Part shown: in pieces, positions 45,330 through 53,368 of the stretch | Numbering within the stretch: the stretch's first letter is position 1 | How the letters are laid out: every line of letters starts with the position of its first letter | DNA from: Cyanobacteria bacterium TGS_CYA1 | GTDB taxonomy: Bacteria > Cyanobacteriota > Vampirovibrionia > Obscuribacterales > Obscuribacteraceae | Assembly: GCA_026129135.1 (NCBI GenBank) | Contig: JAHCIQ010000006.1 | Span: forward strand, 225,815 to 289,814 | Length of the DNA stretch: 64,000 bases | Direction: 5' to 3' | The notes under the pieces: model-generated | The model's database searches: none | Told to the model about the DNA's origin: nothing | Seen by the model: only the letters and a program-made list of their open reading frames with translations | Translations under genes and position numbers: made by a program

Positions 45330-46013
45330 CTACAAAATCTCGAATCGATAGCCGCTGCCATAAACGGCATGTATTACTTCCATGTCGGGCAGCGCTTTTG
45401 CTACCTTTTTGCGCAAGTTTTTTATGTGACTGTCAATCACTCGATCGAAGACCATTTCGTCTTTTTCGTAGCATAGCTCGAGCAGCTGGGCACGTGAATA
45501 AACGCGACCTGGTTTGCTCATGAATTGTTTTAGCAATCTGTATTCAGTAGGTGTCAAATCGAGAGTGATACCATTTACGGTTATTCTGTTTTTGAGATCG
45601 TCGCACTGGAATAAAGAGTCACTAGTGCCGGTGGCAATATTTTGTGCTCTCTTAAATAAAGATTTTATTCTGAGAATTACTTCGCGCGGGCTAAATGGCT
45701 TGCATATATAATCGTCTGCGCCAAGCTCAAGCCCGAGCAGTCTATCCAGTTCGTCTACTCTGGCACTTATTATGATTATTGGAACTTCAGAAAATTTGCG
45801 TATTTCTTTGCAAATTTCAAGTCCGTCCATCACGGGCAGCATAACATCGAGCAGAATTAAATCTGGTGCTTCGGCACGCACCATGTCCACCACGCCTGCC
45901 CCAGTATCTTTGTGCTTGCCTGTGTAACCCGATTTGTTCAGATATTCGAGCAAAATTTCGGCAATCCCTGCTTCGTCTTCGACAACCAGAACAGTCTTTT
46001 TATTTTCAGTCAT
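45330..46013 (-). CDS. OmpR-family response regulator (BaeR-like)
   Basis: A 227-aa regulator with a receiver domain (phosphoacceptor D56 in 'LILLDVMLP', acidic pair ED at 12-13, Lys in 'CKPFSP') and a C-terminal winged-helix DNA-binding domain ('LTPTEYRLLKQFMSKPGRV', 'VIDSHIKNLRKKV'). It overlaps the histidine kinase stop by 8 nt. It is the last gene of the minus-strand operon that begins at 52822. It probably controls this operon, which is inference from linkage. Confidence 0.93.
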   Translation of the reverse strand: MTENKKTVLVVEDEAGIAEILLEYLNKSGYTGKHKDTGAGVVDMVRAEAPDLILLDVMLPVMDGLEICKEIRKFSEVPIIIISARVDELDRLLGLELGADDYICKPFSPREVILRIKSLFKRAQNIATGTSDSLFQCDDLKNRITVNGITLDLTPTEYRLLKQFMSKPGRVYSRAQLLELCYEKDEMVFDRVIDSHIKNLRKKVAKALPDMEVIHAVYGSGYRFEIL

Positions 46014-47055
46014 GTTTTTGCTCCGCTAATGTGGCAGCCAGAGGCAGAATAATTTCAATTCTAACTCCTCCAAACGGAGAATTTTGTGCTTGAATCGAAC
46101 CATTGTGTATTTCAATGATATTCTTGCAAATGGAAAGACCAAGACCGGACCCTCCATAGGTTCTGCTGCGCGATACTTCGCCTCTAAAAAAGCGGTCGAA
46201 CATTTGCGCAAGAGTTTCTTGTGGTGCTCCAGGTTCTGAATCGTCAAAATAAATGGTGGCGTGATTATTGTCCTGCACTAGGGTGACTTTGAGCTTGCCT
46301 CCTTCGTTTGTGTATCGCAGTGAATTTTCGAGCAGATTGAAAAAAACTTGTTTCAGTCTGTTCTGATCGCCATTCACCACCGAAGATGATGGCATGTCCA
46401 TTTCTATTTCTATTTGTTTTTCCAAAAAGCGCTCGCTAAAAGAATCAATCGATTCTTGCAGTGTTGCCACCAGATCTGTTGGTGTAGAAGAGTGTCTCAA
46501 GGTTCCAATGTCGAACCTTGCAAGCCAGTGCAAGTCTTCGACCAGTTTGGCCAGACCAAGAATATCTTTGTGCAAGGTGTTCAAACTTTTGGGATTGACT
46601 TCGCGCACACCGTCTTGAAAAGCTTCGACCTGAGCTTGAATGATTGACAAAGGAGTGCGAAGTTCGTGAGAAGTATTGGCAATCCACTGACGCTGGGCAT
46701 TATTGCGTTTTTCCATTGCCTCAGCCAGCTCGTTTAATTCGGTTGCCAATATGCTCAATTCGTCTTTGTTTTTTTCGTCGCCCTCAATTTCAATGCGGGC
46801 GCTCCAGTCGCCAGCTGACATTTTTTTTGCCGTGGTTTTCATCTTTTCAATGCTTGAAAGTATTCGGCGCGGGATCAAAATAGCGCATGATGCGACCACG
46901 ATAAATAAGATAAAAGCAGCAATTGAAAGTTTGGTGCCCTGCTCAGCCAGAAATTCGGGACTACCCTTCCACAAAGCGACGGCTATGCAGGCAACAAGAA
47001 AGCTTGATACAAGGATTATTTGATTAATCAGTCTGAGCGATTGATTGATTTTCAC
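46006..47055 (-). CDS. Sensor histidine kinase (BaeS-like)
   Basis: A 349-aa membrane kinase. Two transmembrane helices (~10-30 and ~43-62) with a very short extracytoplasmic loop (~12 residues) are followed by a HAMP region (~62-115), the H box with H130 (ANTSHELRTPL), the N box 'NLLENSLRYT' and a G2 box 'GGSGLGLSI'. The 'DDSEPGAP' G1 variant is the form seen in BaeS. The short loop argues for sensing within the membrane or through a partner. It starts with GTG 32 nt inside the urea-transporter/M23 gene, so expression is coupled to it. Confidence 0.92.
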   Translation of the reverse strand: MKINQSLRLINQIILVSSFLVACIAVALWKGSPEFLAEQGTKLSIAAFILFIVVASCAILIPRRILSSIEKMKTTAKKMSAGDWSARIEIEGDEKNKDELSILATELNELAEAMEKRNNAQRQWIANTSHELRTPLSIIQAQVEAFQDGVREVNPKSLNTLHKDILGLAKLVEDLHWLARFDIGTLRHSSTPTDLVATLQESIDSFSERFLEKQIEIEMDMPSSSVVNGDQNRLKQVFFNLLENSLRYTNEGGKLKVTLVQDNNHATIYFDDSEPGAPQETLAQMFDRFFRGEVSRSRTYGGSGLGLSICKNIIEIHNGSIQAQNSPFGGVRIEIILPLAATLAEQKHD

Positions 47056-49216
47056 GACGAATTATTGATCTCACCCCTGGTATGCCATTATCCGCTCTTC
47101 TGCTCTGTCCGACAAGCGTGGCTTTTAAAATCGATTTATCATTCTCTTTCATTTCGATTGAAACAAGTCCCAGAGTTTCGCACAGTTTAGCCGTTGTTGT
47201 ATATGTAACCGTGCCTGTAATTTGGGCGCAAGATTTTAGTTTTTGAGTGGCAGTTTGATTCCATGTATTTTTGAGTGGCTCCCACGAGCGAGTGAGCCTG
47301 CTTTTGGTGCAGTTGTTGAATGGATTCAGAAGCTGATTATAGAGCTGAGTAATATAATTAGCCGGCAGTAAATGTCTGGGCACGAGGTCATGCCAGACCG
47401 ACTGTCCTTCGATTAATGGGGACAGTCCAATTGCCAGTATAAATGCATCGAGAACACTGTCATCCGCACCCTGTCTGCCCCAGAATGCCACGAGATCGTC
47501 TGTGATACTGAATGCGACAAAAGCGCCTTTGTCACTTACAAGATAAAATTGACCGGTGGGATCGAGTATCACATCGAAAATGGAAACGCCTTCTTTGCCC
47601 TTGAATGTGGTATCAAACTGCAGACGACTGCCTACGTTTAAATGAAAAGCGCGTTTTAAGGCGGTATTTCGCGCAGGTGTCATGATTTTTTCGGTTTCTT
47701 TTGGTCTGGAACAAAGAGTATATAGTTGAGATTGACCATCGATAATAATGACATGCGTAAAATGAAATGGAATTGTTTGGCTAGCTAGATTCATATTTGT
47801 ATGAATGCTCATATGTAAATGCGGTTGCGGCGAGCGTCCTGAATTTCCACATAAAGCCAATTCCTGACCTGGCACCACGCGATCGTATTTGTTTATTCTG
47901 ACGCTGTTTTCTTGTAAGTGAGCAAGCACCAGATATCCACTTGTGTCAAGCTGAATGATAATGTAGTTTCCCCAGTTATTAGCTAAATCTACTTCGCCTG
48001 GAATGTTGTCTTTGTGATGATTGCAAAAATCGACTACTGTTCCATATACTGGTGCAAGCACTGGTTGGCCGAAACAATGATAATCTGTCACTTTAGTTCC
48101 ATCGTTGTCGAAACTTCTTTCTTCTTCCAGTTTAAAAAGGTCAATAGAGTAGTGCCATTCTTTTTGATGAGTGTGTTTGCCACCAAAGCCTTGATAAACA
48201 CTCCATATTCCGCTTACCGGCAATCGTACTGCGACACTTGCCTGGTCTACTCCTCTTATTTCGGCAATTTTCTGTTCTTCTATAGATACTTCTGGTAGTG
48301 CCGGTTTCAATAGCCAGAATTTTGACCAGACACCGCCTCTGAGCGGACTTAACGCCATCAAAATGGCATGTGTAGATATTACAAACGGCATGGCGAGCGC
48401 TGGAAGACCTAGTGCCCATAAGTGATGCTCGATTGCAAGCGAAAGAATAGCTGCAAGCATTGCAGACAAAATGGCGATAAAGATACTTCTGAATCCAGGT
48501 TTTGTATATAAGCCACCAATAACAGCACCAGTCAACACACCATTCATTTGTGCCACCAGTGCAGTGATAGACCCAAGGGGAATGTGAATTGCTTGCAGGG
48601 TGAGAGCAACTACCAATCCAAGACCCAGTGTCAATGCTGCAAGATAAGGAGATGAGGCGAGAAAGGCCAGCAAAACTAAAATTGCTCCAAGCAACGTCCC
48701 GCTGAAATAAATTGATCCAATACCAGATATATAAGTTGTAGTCCAAGCAAGCTCTGGAAATGGTATCAAAGAAAAGAAAGTGAAAGCTGCTCCTGGTGTA
48801 AGAAGGGGCAATTTAAAAGTCTGTGCAAGCGAAATGAGAACACAGCCTGAAAAAACATAAGGCACGCCTAGTACTGGCAATTTATAAGCGCGAGTCAAAA
48901 TGTCGTTGAATACAGCGCTGCTCAATACGACTAAGACTGACCCAAATAAAAGTAAAAGCAAAGTCTGAACGCCCGGAACATAAAGTGAACCTACAAGCAT
49001 TCCCAGCAAAAGACCATTTATTACTTCTATTGCTTCGCTGTCTTTTGAAAATCCAAGCAAGCGCCTGATTAAAAGTACAAGTGATGCACCAAGTAACCCG
49101 GTGATTCCAGTAAGTGGACAGAGCATCGAACACAAAAATAAAAGCGAAATAGAAAGTGGATGACTGAGTCCAAAAAAGGATCCATAACTCAAAAAGACCG
49201 AGGCTACTGTTTTCAT
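47024..49216 (-). CDS. Urea transporter fused to M23 metallopeptidase
   Basis: From ATG 49216 (2 nt after the previous stop) the protein has 730 aa. Residues ~1-290 are ten or so transmembrane helices with the twofold urea-transporter layout, including 'INGLLLGMLVGSLY' and 'MNGVLTGAVIGGLY' at equivalent places in the two halves. Residues ~330-480 are an M23/LytM domain with all zinc ligands: H355 and D359 (HYSID), H433 (LAHLQE), H466 and H468 (PHLH). A 250-residue C-terminal region of unknown fold ends the protein. M23 enzymes cut peptide cross-bridges in peptidoglycan. The zinc-site completeness argues for activity. The usual function of urea transporters, passive urea flow, may not apply in this context. 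Confidence 0.85.
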   Translation of the reverse strand: MKTVASVFLSYGSFFGLSHPLSISLLFLCSMLCPLTGITGLLGASLVLLIRRLLGFSKDSEAIEVINGLLLGMLVGSLYVPGVQTLLLLLFGSVLVVLSSAVFNDILTRAYKLPVLGVPYVFSGCVLISLAQTFKLPLLTPGAAFTFFSLIPFPELAWTTTYISGIGSIYFSGTLLGAILVLLAFLASSPYLAALTLGLGLVVALTLQAIHIPLGSITALVAQMNGVLTGAVIGGLYTKPGFRSIFIAILSAMLAAILSLAIEHHLWALGLPALAMPFVISTHAILMALSPLRGGVWSKFWLLKPALPEVSIEEQKIAEIRGVDQASVAVRLPVSGIWSVYQGFGGKHTHQKEWHYSIDLFKLEEERSFDNDGTKVTDYHCFGQPVLAPVYGTVVDFCNHHKDNIPGEVDLANNWGNYIIIQLDTSGYLVLAHLQENSVRINKYDRVVPGQELALCGNSGRSPQPHLHMSIHTNMNLASQTIPFHFTHVIIIDGQSQLYTLCSRPKETEKIMTPARNTALKRAFHLNVGSRLQFDTTFKGKEGVSIFDVILDPTGQFYLVSDKGAFVAFSITDDLVAFWGRQGADDSVLDAFILAIGLSPLIEGQSVWHDLVPRHLLPANYITQLYNQLLNPFNNCTKSRLTRSWEPLKNTWNQTATQKLKSCAQITGTVTYTTTAKLCETLGLVSIEMKENDKSILKATLVGQSRRADNGIPGVRSIIRRENQSIAQTD

Positions 49217-49218
49217 TC

Positions 49219-50610
49219 TTATTTTTTCGCCTCTGTCGTGCTGAATGCAATTTTCAAATGCTCTGGCAATCTGTCTTGTTGACACATTACTTCCAGATCT
49301 TCACGCTCTCGAATGACTGAATATGTATTGTCTTCGTGCACTAAAACTACATTTGGGCGATATTCGATAAATTGCATCCATTGAGTGTTGTTGTAAGCCC
49401 CGACCGGATTTATCACCAGTGTGTCGCCGTACTCGAGCGGTGGTAGTTGGATGCTCGAGCGCACCACGTCTATGTTCATGCATAATGGACCATACAATGC
49501 CGTGTCGGCCAGAGGTCCGTCGGCGGGTCTCGTCATTTGCACTTGATGGTTGTACCAGTAAGCAGTGAAAAGCAAATTGGTGCCAGCATCCAGAATGGCG
49601 GCACGCTTGCCATCGGGTAATCGTTTGTTGCCTACCACACTTACTATTAGCGCTTGGGTATCGTCGACTGCAGCGCGACCACTTTCAAAAATGAGTGTGG
49701 GCTTTTTGCGTTTGAGTTGATTGCGATAATTTGTTTCTTCAATTAGTGTGTTGCAGATTGCATCGGCATATTCGCTCAAAGGCGGGATCACTTGTTCGGG
49801 AGGCAAATAAATCGATTGCAGGGCATTTTTAGATGGCAGTCCTCCGCCAATGTCGATGGTATCTATTTCGATATCGTGCGATGCTTCAATTTCACGCATG
49901 AATTTGCACATAATCCTGACCTGTTGAATATAGGCTTTAGGTTCTAGAATAAAAGTGCCGATATGACTATGCAGCCCGGAAAGTTTTAGATTCTTTGATG
50001 CGGCAAGAAGTCGAGTTGCCTGTCTTGCCTGTCCCGACTCGATATTGAAGCCGAACCTACTCCAGGGCTCGGTGAAGCCAGTGTCGAAATTCAAACGCAA
50101 TGATACTTCGACAATTTTATTCAAACGAGATGCTATTTTGCTTACGAGATTCAATTCGTCTAGATGATCAAGATGAATATGCGCACCATCATTGATGGCA
50201 CGCTCTAAAATGTCTTTGCCTTTATTGGGTCCATTGAATATTATTTTCTTGCCAGGCACACCCAGTTTGCGCGCCTTCTCATATTCGAAAGCCGATACCA
50301 CTTCTGCATAGCATCCTTCTTGATGAGCGATATTGCACATCGCACTTATATAGTTGGTCTTATACGACCAGCCGTGAATAACATCACCATATCTGCGTTC
50401 GAATGCTTTTTTCAAATTGCGCAGATTATTGCGAAAATGAATTTCAGACGTGACAAAACATGGAGATCCGAATTCTTCTTTTAGAAGGGCGACAGGAACG
50501 CCAAACACATGTTCGACATAATTGTCGCGAGCCTTCATCCGACCGAATTTGTTTATTTCGCCAAGTCTATGAGGTTGGATAAACGGTGGTTCCCACAATA
50601 ATTTTGTCAT
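49219..50610 (-). CDS. PLP-dependent decarboxylase, DAPDC/ODC fold type III
   Basis: A 463-aa enzyme of the diaminopimelate/ornithine decarboxylase family. PLP lysine K84 (SYKTNY), H214/H216 (GLHSHIGT), GGG 255-257 (IDIGGGLP) and R312 in ESGR (usually EPGR) form the cofactor site. C377 (GPLCMNID) and Y406 (VGAYNN) are in the dimer-interface active site. DapDC normally has C-E-S-x-D at C377; here it is C-M-N-I-D, so meso-diaminopimelate is an unlikely substrate. The start overlaps the ATP-grasp stop by 1 nt (TGATG). It probably decarboxylates an amino acid or amino-acyl intermediate of this operon's product. Confidence 0.85.
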   Translation of the reverse strand: MTKLLWEPPFIQPHRLGEINKFGRMKARDNYVEHVFGVPVALLKEEFGSPCFVTSEIHFRNNLRNLKKAFERRYGDVIHGWSYKTNYISAMCNIAHQEGCYAEVVSAFEYEKARKLGVPGKKIIFNGPNKGKDILERAINDGAHIHLDHLDELNLVSKIASRLNKIVEVSLRLNFDTGFTEPWSRFGFNIESGQARQATRLLAASKNLKLSGLHSHIGTFILEPKAYIQQVRIMCKFMREIEASHDIEIDTIDIGGGLPSKNALQSIYLPPEQVIPPLSEYADAICNTLIEETNYRNQLKRKKPTLIFESGRAAVDDTQALIVSVVGNKRLPDGKRAAILDAGTNLLFTAYWYNHQVQMTRPADGPLADTALYGPLCMNIDVVRSSIQLPPLEYGDTLVINPVGAYNNTQWMQFIEYRPNVVLVHEDNTYSVIREREDLEVMCQQDRLPEHLKIAFSTTEAKK

Positions 50611-51722
50611 CAGGCAGACTCCGCATCAGGTGTATTTGATTCGAAAAGTGGAGTGGATCTGGTGCCACCAAGAACCATCATCGATTCGAACTCGCTCAAT
50701 TGAACAATCAATTCTTGTGCGTGTCTTATGAAGAAGGTTCCAGAAGTCGGAGGTTGCAAATCGAGGTCTTTATCGCCGCTCATCGTTTTGAGCAAAGTGA
50801 CGGGCAAGTTTCGACCGACTGCCTGACTCAAATATATCCATGATGGAAAACGGGGATTTATTTCAATCAAATAAATCTTTCCATCAGGTGCTTTAATAAC
50901 TTCGACTTCGAGCGGTCCTTGCCAGGCAAGTTTTCGCACGAGCTTAGAAGCAAGTCGTTCCAAGGACTTATCTACTACTGACACACCAGCCCAGGCTTTG
51001 CCTTTGTCTGTCACCGCTCTTTTGCGCATCATCACTGGTGACAACATATTTCCATTGCCATCACCAATGGCTGCAAGATTCAATTCGTCACCCTTCACAA
51101 GCTTTTGTACGATGCATGGATAGCCCCAGGTGCCAATCAGTTTGGCAAAAGCCATCTGGGCATCGAAAGCGCTATAGACGATGATTGCATCATAATAAAT
51201 TCCTTTCACTATGAGCGGATAATCGAATCCTTCATCGGCACAACGATCAAAAAATGTTGGGTCGCTTACAGTTTTTGTCTCTGGAACTTTTACACCAATT
51301 TCTTTGCAAAGAGTGAATAAATTGTTCTTTGCTCGAAGATTGAACTGATCTCTGCTTGGAATGAAAAGTGAAATATTATTTTTTGAAAGCGATTTTTTCA
51401 AACGACTGAAACTCTGCATTTCTGAATCGAGGCAGGGAATAATAGCGTCAATAGGTTCTGCGCCTTGAATAGCTTGAATATCTTTTATTCGTTCTAACAA
51501 TGCTTCTTCGCCAGAAGACGGATACGGAAGTAAATAACTCTGGTCGCAGAGCTGGTGTGAATACAGCCCAGCGTCCAGTGCATCGTATCCAAGGGCAATG
51601 ATTTTTCCTTTGAAATCTTTGTGTTCGCGAATGCATCGTGCAACAGCACATCCTGGTCCTGGATTTTCTGCTCGGGCATTTACACCAGTTATGGCAATTG
51701 TCCAATTGCGCCAGTCTTTCAT
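50610..51722 (-). CDS. ATP-grasp ligase (CarB/biotin-carboxylase-like fold)
   Basis: A 370-aa protein. The N-terminal Rossmann-like domain has 'IAITGVNARAENPGPG', the middle ATP-grasp part has 'NNLFTLCKEIGVKVPET' and 'YPLIVKGIYYDA' (nucleotide Lys), and 'EVEVIKAPDGKIYLIEINPRFPSW' supplies the Mg-binding Glu/Glu/Asn set. It belongs with carbamoyl-phosphate-synthase-like ATP-grasp proteins that form C-N bonds through acyl phosphates. Its partner PqqD-like protein is encoded directly upstream (4-nt ATGA overlap), suggesting a peptide or carrier-bound substrate. Substrate unknown. Confidence 0.85.
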   Translation of the reverse strand: MKDWRNWTIAITGVNARAENPGPGCAVARCIREHKDFKGKIIALGYDALDAGLYSHQLCDQSYLLPYPSSGEEALLERIKDIQAIQGAEPIDAIIPCLDSEMQSFSRLKKSLSKNNISLFIPSRDQFNLRAKNNLFTLCKEIGVKVPETKTVSDPTFFDRCADEGFDYPLIVKGIYYDAIIVYSAFDAQMAFAKLIGTWGYPCIVQKLVKGDELNLAAIGDGNGNMLSPVMMRKRAVTDKGKAWAGVSVVDKSLERLASKLVRKLAWQGPLEVEVIKAPDGKIYLIEINPRFPSWIYLSQAVGRNLPVTLLKTMSGDKDLDLQPPTSGTFFIRHAQELIVQLSEFESMMVLGGTRSTPLFESNTPDAESA

Positions 51723-51991
51723 AGATAACGCTCCAGTTGCAAAATAAAAGCTTCGACGCTACTTTGAGCTAGTTCGATTGGAACACTGCAAGCATCAGCA
51801 AGATCGTGCGACACAGTTTCTGAATCCTTGCCTTTTTTAAATCCGTTCAAGACGAAAAGCCCAGTTTGATTGACTGTAAAGCTCTGACCGGTCTGAGGGT
51901 CGAAAATGAATCCGGTTTCGCTTATTGCGAGCGCGTGGAGACGTTCGCATCGATTGCCGTTTCCCAATTTTAGTTTTGATTTCTTTGTCAT
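51719..51991 (-). CDS. PqqD-like peptide-binding protein (RRE fold)
   Basis: A 90-aa protein matching the PqqD/RiPP-recognition-element pattern: 'ISETGFIFDPQTGQSFTVN' beta strands, 'TGLFVLNGFKKGK' helix, then the 'VSHDLADACSV..AQSSVEAFILQLERYL' winged-helix tail. PqqD proteins hold a peptide substrate for a modifying enzyme. No radical SAM gene is nearby; the immediate enzyme neighbour is the ATP-grasp ligase. Its start abuts the TPR gene's stop and its own stop overlaps the ligase start. Confidence 0.82.
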   Translation of the reverse strand: MTKKSKLKLGNGNRCERLHALAISETGFIFDPQTGQSFTVNQTGLFVLNGFKKGKDSETVSHDLADACSVPIELAQSSVEAFILQLERYL

Positions 51992-52822
51992 TTATTCTGC
52001 TTCCAGATTTTTGATACGCCAGCTTGCATCGAGCGGTTGATCGGCATAGCGATGGATATAGCCAGTTACTCCCAGGTGAGGCGATTTAATCGAGTCTTTA
52101 TAGCAGCGTATAGCATCGGTTGATCGGTTCAAAGACTCGTAAGCCGCACCGGTGTAATAGTCGAGCGAGTCGTAGTGATTTGCCGGTAACTCGCCTGGTA
52201 ATGCAGGTTCGAATTTAACCCCAGACATTTTGCAAGCTCGAAAATCTCGCAAAGCAAGGTTAGGCTGGTGCAAGAGCAAATAAATCCTGCCTCTTGCAAG
52301 TAGCGCGTCGCCAGATTTTGGGTTGAGAATGCAAGCTCTGTTCAAGTCTTGCAAAGCACGCGAATAATCTTTCTGGTCGAGATAACAAAGACCCCTTTCC
52401 TTGTATCCAGCGCTAAAATAAGGATCTGATTGAATCAATTTGCTCAAATCGACAATGGCACCATTGGTGCAACCAATAGTACCAAGCAGATAACCGCGTC
52501 TATAAAGAGACTGCTTGTCTTTAGGATCGAATAGTAAGGTGCGGTCAGTTGCTTCAAGTAATCTAATTAATTGATTGCCGATTTGAGTCGTTTTTGCAGT
52601 TGTTTTCCATGACTGTAAAATCTGTTTTTCATATTTGTCTGTTTCTGCCAGTGCCAGAGCACATGGACAGAATACGAAAGCGACATATAAGAGAAGCAAG
52701 AAAATGATACTTCCTGCAGTACTATCCCCCGACTTCATGTCTGGGCTCACATCTTCTGCGTGGGATTCGTTTTTAATGTAGGTCCGCATCATCTTCATGC
52801 CTCTCATGCCGAATATTTGCAT
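51992..52822 (-). CDS. Exported or membrane-anchored TPR protein, first gene of operon
   Basis: The frame opens at ATG 52822 (276 aa), but an AGAGG 7 nt before ATG 52792 and the signal-like segment further in (SIIFLLLLYVAFVF, then LALAET) leave the start uncertain. After the signal, residues ~75-240 form about four TPR units ('AGYKERGLCYLDQKDYSRALQDLNRACILNP' is one), ending with 'GAAYESLNRSTDAIRCYKDS'. It probably scaffolds the operon's envelope components. It is divergent from the 52882 gene by 59 nt. Confidence 0.75.
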   Translation of the reverse strand: MQIFGMRGMKMMRTYIKNESHAEDVSPDMKSGDSTAGSIIFLLLLYVAFVFCPCALALAETDKYEKQILQSWKTTAKTTQIGNQLIRLLEATDRTLLFDPKDKQSLYRRGYLLGTIGCTNGAIVDLSKLIQSDPYFSAGYKERGLCYLDQKDYSRALQDLNRACILNPKSGDALLARGRIYLLLHQPNLALRDFRACKMSGVKFEPALPGELPANHYDSLDYYTGAAYESLNRSTDAIRCYKDSIKSPHLGVTGYIHRYADQPLDASWRIKNLEAE

Positions 52823-52881
52823 GATAGCCAGAGGTTATGGACTGGGTATGGAGGGATTGTGGAGAAATTGTGGATTTCTAA

Positions 52882-53349
52882 ATGAGTTCTGGCGACAACC
52901 TGGATTTTGCATACATCCTGTCGAACATGATTGCCTGGGTCATTGCTAAATTCAAGAATAAAATTCCAGTTGAAATTGAAGCTGGACCAGCACAATTATT
53001 AAGTGGAAAGAAAGGCGGCAAGAATGAATGGCGCTATCTTTTCCCAATCAGCCTGTCTAATTGTGGCTCTAAGCCTATAGCAAAATATAGCGTGCGAGTC
53101 CAAGTGCCTGCTTATCTGCTTGAAAGCGTTGATGATGGAATTTATGAACTAAAAGTAGATGATCCAGGCAAGGAATTAATGCCTGGAAAATCGGTACTTA
53201 TTACTCAGTTGGAGTTGATTTTTTCCAATGCTAAGTTGGAAGAGCATAAAGAAGCTCTCAAGCGCGACTATATTCATTGCACTTTTGAAATAGAAGGCTT
53301 TTCGTCTCGCGAAAGACGTCTCTATCTCAATAATCGCGGCTTATTTTAG
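52882..53349 (+). CDS. Hypothetical beta-rich protein
   Basis: A 155-aa protein without a signal peptide. An N-terminal helix (~5-30) is followed by a beta-sandwich-like region, with 'KNEWRYLFPISLSNCGSKPIAKYSVRVQVPAYLL' and 'YIHCTFEIEGFSSRERRLYL'. The alternation looks like an immunoglobulin-like or CARDB-type fold, but I recognise no family. It is divergent from the PqqD/ATP-grasp operon and may share regulation. Confidence 0.6.
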   Translation: MSSGDNLDFAYILSNMIAWVIAKFKNKIPVEIEAGPAQLLSGKKGGKNEWRYLFPISLSNCGSKPIAKYSVRVQVPAYLLESVDDGIYELKVDDPGKELMPGKSVLITQLELIFSNAKLEEHKEALKRDYIHCTFEIEGFSSRERRLYLNNRGLF

Positions 53350-53368
53350 ATAAGTCTTTTACGAGCTT

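Noticed and set aside
49217..49285. Extended start of the urea transporter-M23 protein
   Set aside because: The extra 23 residues lie inside the decarboxylase coding region; ATG 49216 two bases after that stop fits translational coupling and starts directly at the first membrane helix.
53340..53354. Small 5-bp inverted repeat after the 52882 gene as a terminator
   Set aside because: The stem is only 5 bp and AT-rich, and the T tract is short.
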